A DNA stretch of 15,650 nucleotides from JAILZP01 sp037444185. Lineage in GTDB: Bacteria; Bacillota; Desulfotomaculia; Desulfotomaculales; Desulfocucumaceae. The stretch lies in NCBI GenBank assembly GCA_037444185.1, contig JBBIMW010000046.1, positions 1 through 15,650 on the forward strand, given 5' to 3'. The translations under genes and the position numbers were made by a program. Below, piece by piece: positions 13,161-15,650 of this stretch (position 1 is its first letter; each line of letters begins with the position of its first letter). The notes below the pieces were generated by a model. The model ran no database searches. It was not told the origin of the DNA and saw only the letters and a program-made list of their open reading frames with translations.

Positions 13161-13928
13161 TTGCATGAAACCATGGATGCGAATATTTTTTCAAGACTGG
13201 GGTCTGTCATTTTATTGGCGGTGGCGCTGGTTCTTTTCCCGGTTCCCGTGTTGTACGGAAACCCGGGGCTCCTTGGCGGCAGGGTAGTGGTGGTGGACCC
13301 CGGACATGGTGGCTATGACCCCGGCGCGGTGAGGGGGGGCGTATATGAGAAGGACATCAACCTCCGGGTGGCGCTGAAAATTAAAAAATCCCTCGAAGAC
13401 AAAGGCGCCGCAGTGGTGCTGACCCGGAAGGGGGACTACAATCTGGCGGTGCCCGGACTGCACAAAAGGGAAGCGCATCGGTATGACCTGAATAAAAGGA
13501 TCGGGCTGGCCGATGGCGCCGATGCGTCCGTATTTGTCAGCATTCATGTCAACTGCATATACAACCGGGATTACGGGGGCGCGGAGGTATTTTACAGCCC
13601 CCGGTCCGAAGGCGGCAAAAAACTGGCGGAATGCATACAGGAGGAATTGAGGACCATACCGGGAATGCGGAAAAGAGCGGCCAAGACCAACCGCTGTTAT
13701 GTGCTGGCCAATGCCAGGGTGCCGGCGGTGCTGGTGGAAATGGGGTACCTCAGCAACCAGGGTGAGAGGAAAAACCTTTTAGACGATGAATATCAGACAT
13801 TGCTGGCTGAAAAAATCTGCGCCGGCATATACAAGTACTTTGCCGGCGTCTCGGAAGGGATCCCGGGGTCAGCCCTCTCCGGTGCCATCCCCCCGGTTTT
13901 CAACGGTGTCCTCCTCCGGCCGGCTTAA
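13161..13928 (+). CDS. cwlD: N-acetylmuramoyl-L-alanine amidase CwlD
   Basis: CwlD removes the peptide side chain from muramic acid during spore cortex synthesis, the step that leads to muramic delta-lactam, the mark read by germination lytic enzymes. The 255-residue product has a hydrophobic N-terminal segment (about 14-30, export signal or anchor) and an Amidase_3 domain. Zinc ligands are H49 (VDPGHGG), E63 (VYEKDIN) and H129 (SIHVN); the catalytic E193 is in VLVEMGYLSN. I chose TTG at 13161, 7 bases after a perfect GGAGGT; a GTG at 13143 lies before this site and the first ATG (13173) is too far from it. The C-terminal tail overlaps sigF by 60 bp on the opposite strand. A -10-like CATATAAAT (13130-13138) lies upstream, but the sigma factor cannot be assigned. 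Confidence 0.93.
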   Translation: MHETMDANIFSRLGSVILLAVALVLFPVPVLYGNPGLLGGRVVVVDPGHGGYDPGAVRGGVYEKDINLRVALKIKKSLEDKGAAVVLTRKGDYNLAVPGLHKREAHRYDLNKRIGLADGADASVFVSIHVNCIYNRDYGGAEVFYSPRSEGGKKLAECIQEELRTIPGMRKRAAKTNRCYVLANARVPAVLVEMGYLSNQGERKNLLDDEYQTLLAEKICAGIYKYFAGVSEGIPGSALSGAIPPVFNGVLLRPA

Positions 13929-14687
13929 CAGTTCCCTTATTTTTTTCAGGGCCTGCCTTTCCAGGCGGGATATTTGCACCTGGGAAAGTCCCAGGCGGCA
14001 GGCTATGTCCGCCTGGGTCCTGTCTTCAAAGAATCTCCAGGTTAGAATCTTTCTATCCCTTTCGGGCAAAAACTGCAGAATTTCCTTGACCGCCAGACTG
14101 TCGAGCCAGGGCGCCTCGCCCAAGGCCTCATCTTTTAGCTGATCCAGCAGGTATATGGGGTCGCCGTCATCCTGGTGCAGTGTCTCGTAAATGGAGGCGG
14201 GTGTTTGAGCGGCCTCCATGGCGGCCACCACCTCCTCCCGCCGGATGCCCATTTCCTCGGCCACTTCCCCCACTGTTGGCTCCCGGCCGATTTTTCCGGT
14301 CAGCCTTTCCCTGGCCTGCTGCACCTTAAAGGCCAGTTCCTTCATGGACCGGCTCACTTTCACCGGGTTGTCGTCCCTGAGGAATCTCCTTATTTCGCCC
14401 ACGATCATGGGTACCGCATAGGTGGAAAACCTTACGTCGTAGTTAAGGTCGAATTTGTCAATGGCTTTGATCAGCCCTATGCACCCTATTTGGAAGAGAT
14501 CCTCCAGTTCGTGCCCGCGGTTTTGGAATCTCTTGACCAGGTTGAACACCAGCTTGAGATTGCAGTTTACCAGGCGGTCCCTGGCGTAACGGTCACCCCC
14601 CTGGGCCATTGTGATCAGCTGGCGCATTTCTTCATCCTTCAGCAGGGGGAATCTGGGGAGGTTCATTTCAATCAGCCTGGAGCTCAT
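13869..14687 (-). CDS. sigF: RNA polymerase sigma-F factor
   Basis: Sigma-F is the first forespore-specific sigma factor; it is held inactive by SpoIIAB until SpoIIAA releases it after asymmetric division. The 272-residue protein shows sigma-70 regions in order: 1.2 to 2 (LVNCNLKLVFNLVKRF, then ELEDLFQIGCIGLIKAIDKFD and RFSTYAVPMIVGEIRRFLRDD, residues about 40-105), region 3 (GREPTVGEVAEEMGI, about 134-148), and region 4 with the helix-turn-helix QADIACRLGLSQVQISRLE (about 226-244). ATG at 14687 has GAGGTG 9 bases upstream, overlapping the spoIIAB stop. The C-terminal tail after RELLSRPEED lies within the 60-bp overlap with convergent cwlD. In Bacillus subtilis the spoVA operon follows this gene; here it does not. 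Confidence 0.97.
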   Translation of the reverse strand: MSSRLIEMNLPRFPLLKDEEMRQLITMAQGGDRYARDRLVNCNLKLVFNLVKRFQNRGHELEDLFQIGCIGLIKAIDKFDLNYDVRFSTYAVPMIVGEIRRFLRDDNPVKVSRSMKELAFKVQQARERLTGKIGREPTVGEVAEEMGIRREEVVAAMEAAQTPASIYETLHQDDGDPIYLLDQLKDEALGEAPWLDSLAVKEILQFLPERDRKILTWRFFEDRTQADIACRLGLSQVQISRLERQALKKIRELLSRPEEDTVENRGDGTGEG

Positions 14688-14700
14688 TTATCAACACACC

Positions 14701-15147
14701 TCAGTGACTGGCCGGCGGTGTGGATTTTTTGCCGCAGTTCCTGGTCATGGTGACCCTTGTCCCGGCGCCGGGACTGGATTCCACCCGCAGGGTGTCTGAG
14801 AAGGACTGCATAAAAGAAAACCCGAGGCCCATGCGCTCAGGGTCCGTAGATGACGTCGGCTGAAGCGCCTTCTCTATATTCTCTATGCCCCTGCCCCGGT
14901 CCTCCACCACTATTATCAGATTATCCTTGCGTATTTCGGCGAATAAACATATGGTCCCGCCGGAATTGTTGGCATAGCCGTGCACAATGGCGTTGGTGAC
15001 GGCCTCGGAGACGGCCACCTTTATTTCCTCCAGATCGTTCAGGGTAAAGTCCAGCTGGGCGGCAAAGGCGGCGGCGGCTACCCTGGCAAAGGACACGTTG
15101 GAAGGCAGGCTTGGGAACTCTATTTTTACTATGTTATGCTTTTCCAA
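14701..15147 (-). CDS. spoIIAB: Anti-sigma F factor and serine kinase SpoIIAB
   Basis: SpoIIAB binds sigma-F to block it and phosphorylates SpoIIAA. The 148-residue protein is a GHKL-type ATPase and kinase. The N box is E48-A-V-T-N52 with following AIVHGY, the G1 box has D83 in VEDRGRGI, and the glycine-rich ATP lid and G2 region is ERMGLGFSFM (104-113). The first codon that gives the family N-terminus is TTG at 15147, with GGGGG 7 bases upstream that overlaps the stop region of spoIIAA. No nearby in-frame ATG or GTG fits better. Spacing is 11 bp to spoIIAA and 13 bp to sigF, so the three are one operon. The short polar tail after TRVTMTRN is probably disordered. Confidence 0.97.
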   Translation of the reverse strand: MEKHNIVKIEFPSLPSNVSFARVAAAAFAAQLDFTLNDLEEIKVAVSEAVTNAIVHGYANNSGGTICLFAEIRKDNLIIVVEDRGRGIENIEKALQPTSSTDPERMGLGFSFMQSFSDTLRVESSPGAGTRVTMTRNCGKKSTPPASH

Positions 15148-15158
15148 TTCAATTCCCC

Positions 15159-15500
15159 CTATACAGCCCGGATCAGCGCCTCCGCCTCGTTGGCGAATTC
15201 CGGTATAATGCGTAAAAGTCCCGACATTTCAATTATTTTCCTTACATTGGGCGGTGCCCCCACGATGAACATTTCCCCGCCGCCCTTGGATACCCTCCTG
15301 TATCGGCCCAGCAGCACTCCCAGCCCGGAGCTGTCGATGTAATTGACCCCGCCCATGTTGACCACAATGTGCCTTATTTCATCATTGCCGTTCAGTTCTT
15401 TGTCCAGTGCGCTTCTCAGGGAATCCGCCACGGCCAGGTCTATTTCGCCCCGGATCCTGGCCAGCAGTGTTGCGCCCTTCACTTCCAACTGCAGTTCCAA
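15159..15500 (-). CDS. spoIIAA: Anti-sigma F factor antagonist SpoIIAA
   Basis: SpoIIAA is the anti-anti-sigma factor. When dephosphorylated by SpoIIE it binds SpoIIAB and frees sigma-F. The 113-residue protein is a single STAS domain. The phosphorylated serine is S58 in NYIDSSGLGVLLGRY, at the same number as in Bacillus subtilis, which also supports the start. The start codon is TTG at 15500 with GGGGAG (15516-15511) 10 bases upstream; there is no in-frame ATG or GTG just upstream. It is the first gene of the spoIIA operon, preceded by a candidate promoter and a small hairpin. Bacillus subtilis has dacF before spoIIAA; here there are only 150 bp of window before it and no coding sequence for dacF is seen in them. 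Confidence 0.97.
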   Translation of the reverse strand: MELQLEVKGATLLARIRGEIDLAVADSLRSALDKELNGNDEIRHIVVNMGGVNYIDSSGLGVLLGRYRRVSKGGGEMFIVGAPPNVRKIIEMSGLLRIIPEFANEAEALIRAV

Positions 15501-15520
15501 TACAGATTCACTCCCCTGTA

Positions 15521-15533
15521 CCGCCTCCGGCGG
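15521..15533 (-). other. Small hairpin in the spoIIAA 5' untranslated region
   Basis: CCGCC and GGCGG pair perfectly across a three-base loop. The stem ends 4 bases before the Shine-Dalgarno sequence of spoIIAA, between it and the candidate promoter. A stable hairpin so close could affect ribosome access or mRNA life; no T run follows, so it is not a terminator. Confidence 0.4.
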
Positions 15534-15549
15534 AATTTGCCCCTGCTAA

Positions 15550-15578
15550 ATTTTACCATACTTTTTTTTCAAAGGCAA
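15550..15578 (-). promoter_or_regulatory. Candidate promoter of the spoIIA operon
   Basis: On the minus strand, TTGCCT (15578-15573) is followed after 17 bp by TAAAAT (15555-15550): 4 of 6 and 5 of 6 matches to sigma-A hexamers, about 50 bp before spoIIAA. In Bacillus subtilis the operon is driven by sigma-H. I searched for a sigma-H pattern by eye and found none that was properly spaced. Confidence 0.4.
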
Positions 15579-15598
15579 TTTAATGCTACCCCGGAACA

Positions 15599-15650
15599 CA
15601 AGAAAAGCGATTTCATCGCCTAATAGCTAAAAAAGGTATCGCTTTTCTTG
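15599..15650. repeat. 13-bp inverted repeat with alternative hairpin, possible terminator
   Basis: CAAGAAAAGCGAT (15599-15611) and its exact reverse complement (15638-15650, the window edge) flank 26 bases. The inner GCGAT (15607-15611) can instead pair with ATCGC (15615-15619) across three bases; on the minus strand that short hairpin is followed by TTTTCTTG, like a weak intrinsic terminator of a gene to the right. The repeat may extend past the window. Confidence 0.5.

Noticed and set aside
12214..13287. 357-codon plus-strand open frame opposite the deacetylase gene and running into cwlD
   Set aside because: It is antisense to a well-supported gene, serine- and proline-rich as expected for such shadows, and overlaps the start of cwlD in another frame.

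Overview
The window comes from an endospore-forming bacterium of the Bacillota. The spore genes (spoIIAA-spoIIAB-sigF, spoVAEA-spoVAF, cwlD) are specific to spore formers. Their sequence style, with a dodecin and an SDH-family Clp-fold protease nearby, is most like Clostridia of the Desulfotomaculum/Pelotomaculum type; that placement is inference from family resemblance, not a database match.

Left part (1-8426), all read on the minus strand: a complete type I-C CRISPR-Cas locus, cas3-cas5c-cas8c-cas7-cas4-cas1-cas2, then an AT-rich leader and the leader-proximal end of the array (two 32-nt repeats and two 34-nt spacers before the window edge). Two details stand out. First, cas1 is split by a single-base frameshift around 1145-1155, next to the codon of its presumed catalytic glutamate. 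Interference genes, cas4 and cas2 look intact, so spacer acquisition may be lost unless this is a sequencing error. Second, the 3' part of cas8c holds a perfect Shine-Dalgarno sequence 8 nt before an in-frame TTG, which predicts a separately translated 125-residue small subunit, Cas11c.

Middle (8427-8678): 252 bp with no credible gene, the border between the AT-richer cas operon and the GC-richer spore genes.

Right part (8679-15650): mainly sporulation and germination genes. On the minus strand are spoVAF and spoVAEA (a remnant pair of the spoVA operon) and a dodecin. On the plus strand is a membrane-anchored SDH protease, facing away from the dodecin. Next come a minus-strand divergent polysaccharide deacetylase and plus-strand cwlD (cortex muramic lactam formation), facing away from each other. 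Last is the minus-strand sigF operon (anti-anti-sigma factor, anti-sigma kinase, sigma factor). Two convergent gene pairs overlap at their 3' ends by 40 and 60 bp. Several spore genes appear to use TTG starts.

Functionally, SpoIIAA, SpoIIAB and SigF form the partner-switching module that starts forespore gene expression; CwlD acts in cortex formation; SpoVAEA and SpoVAF act at the spore inner membrane in germination. The CRISPR block is an independent defence module beside them.
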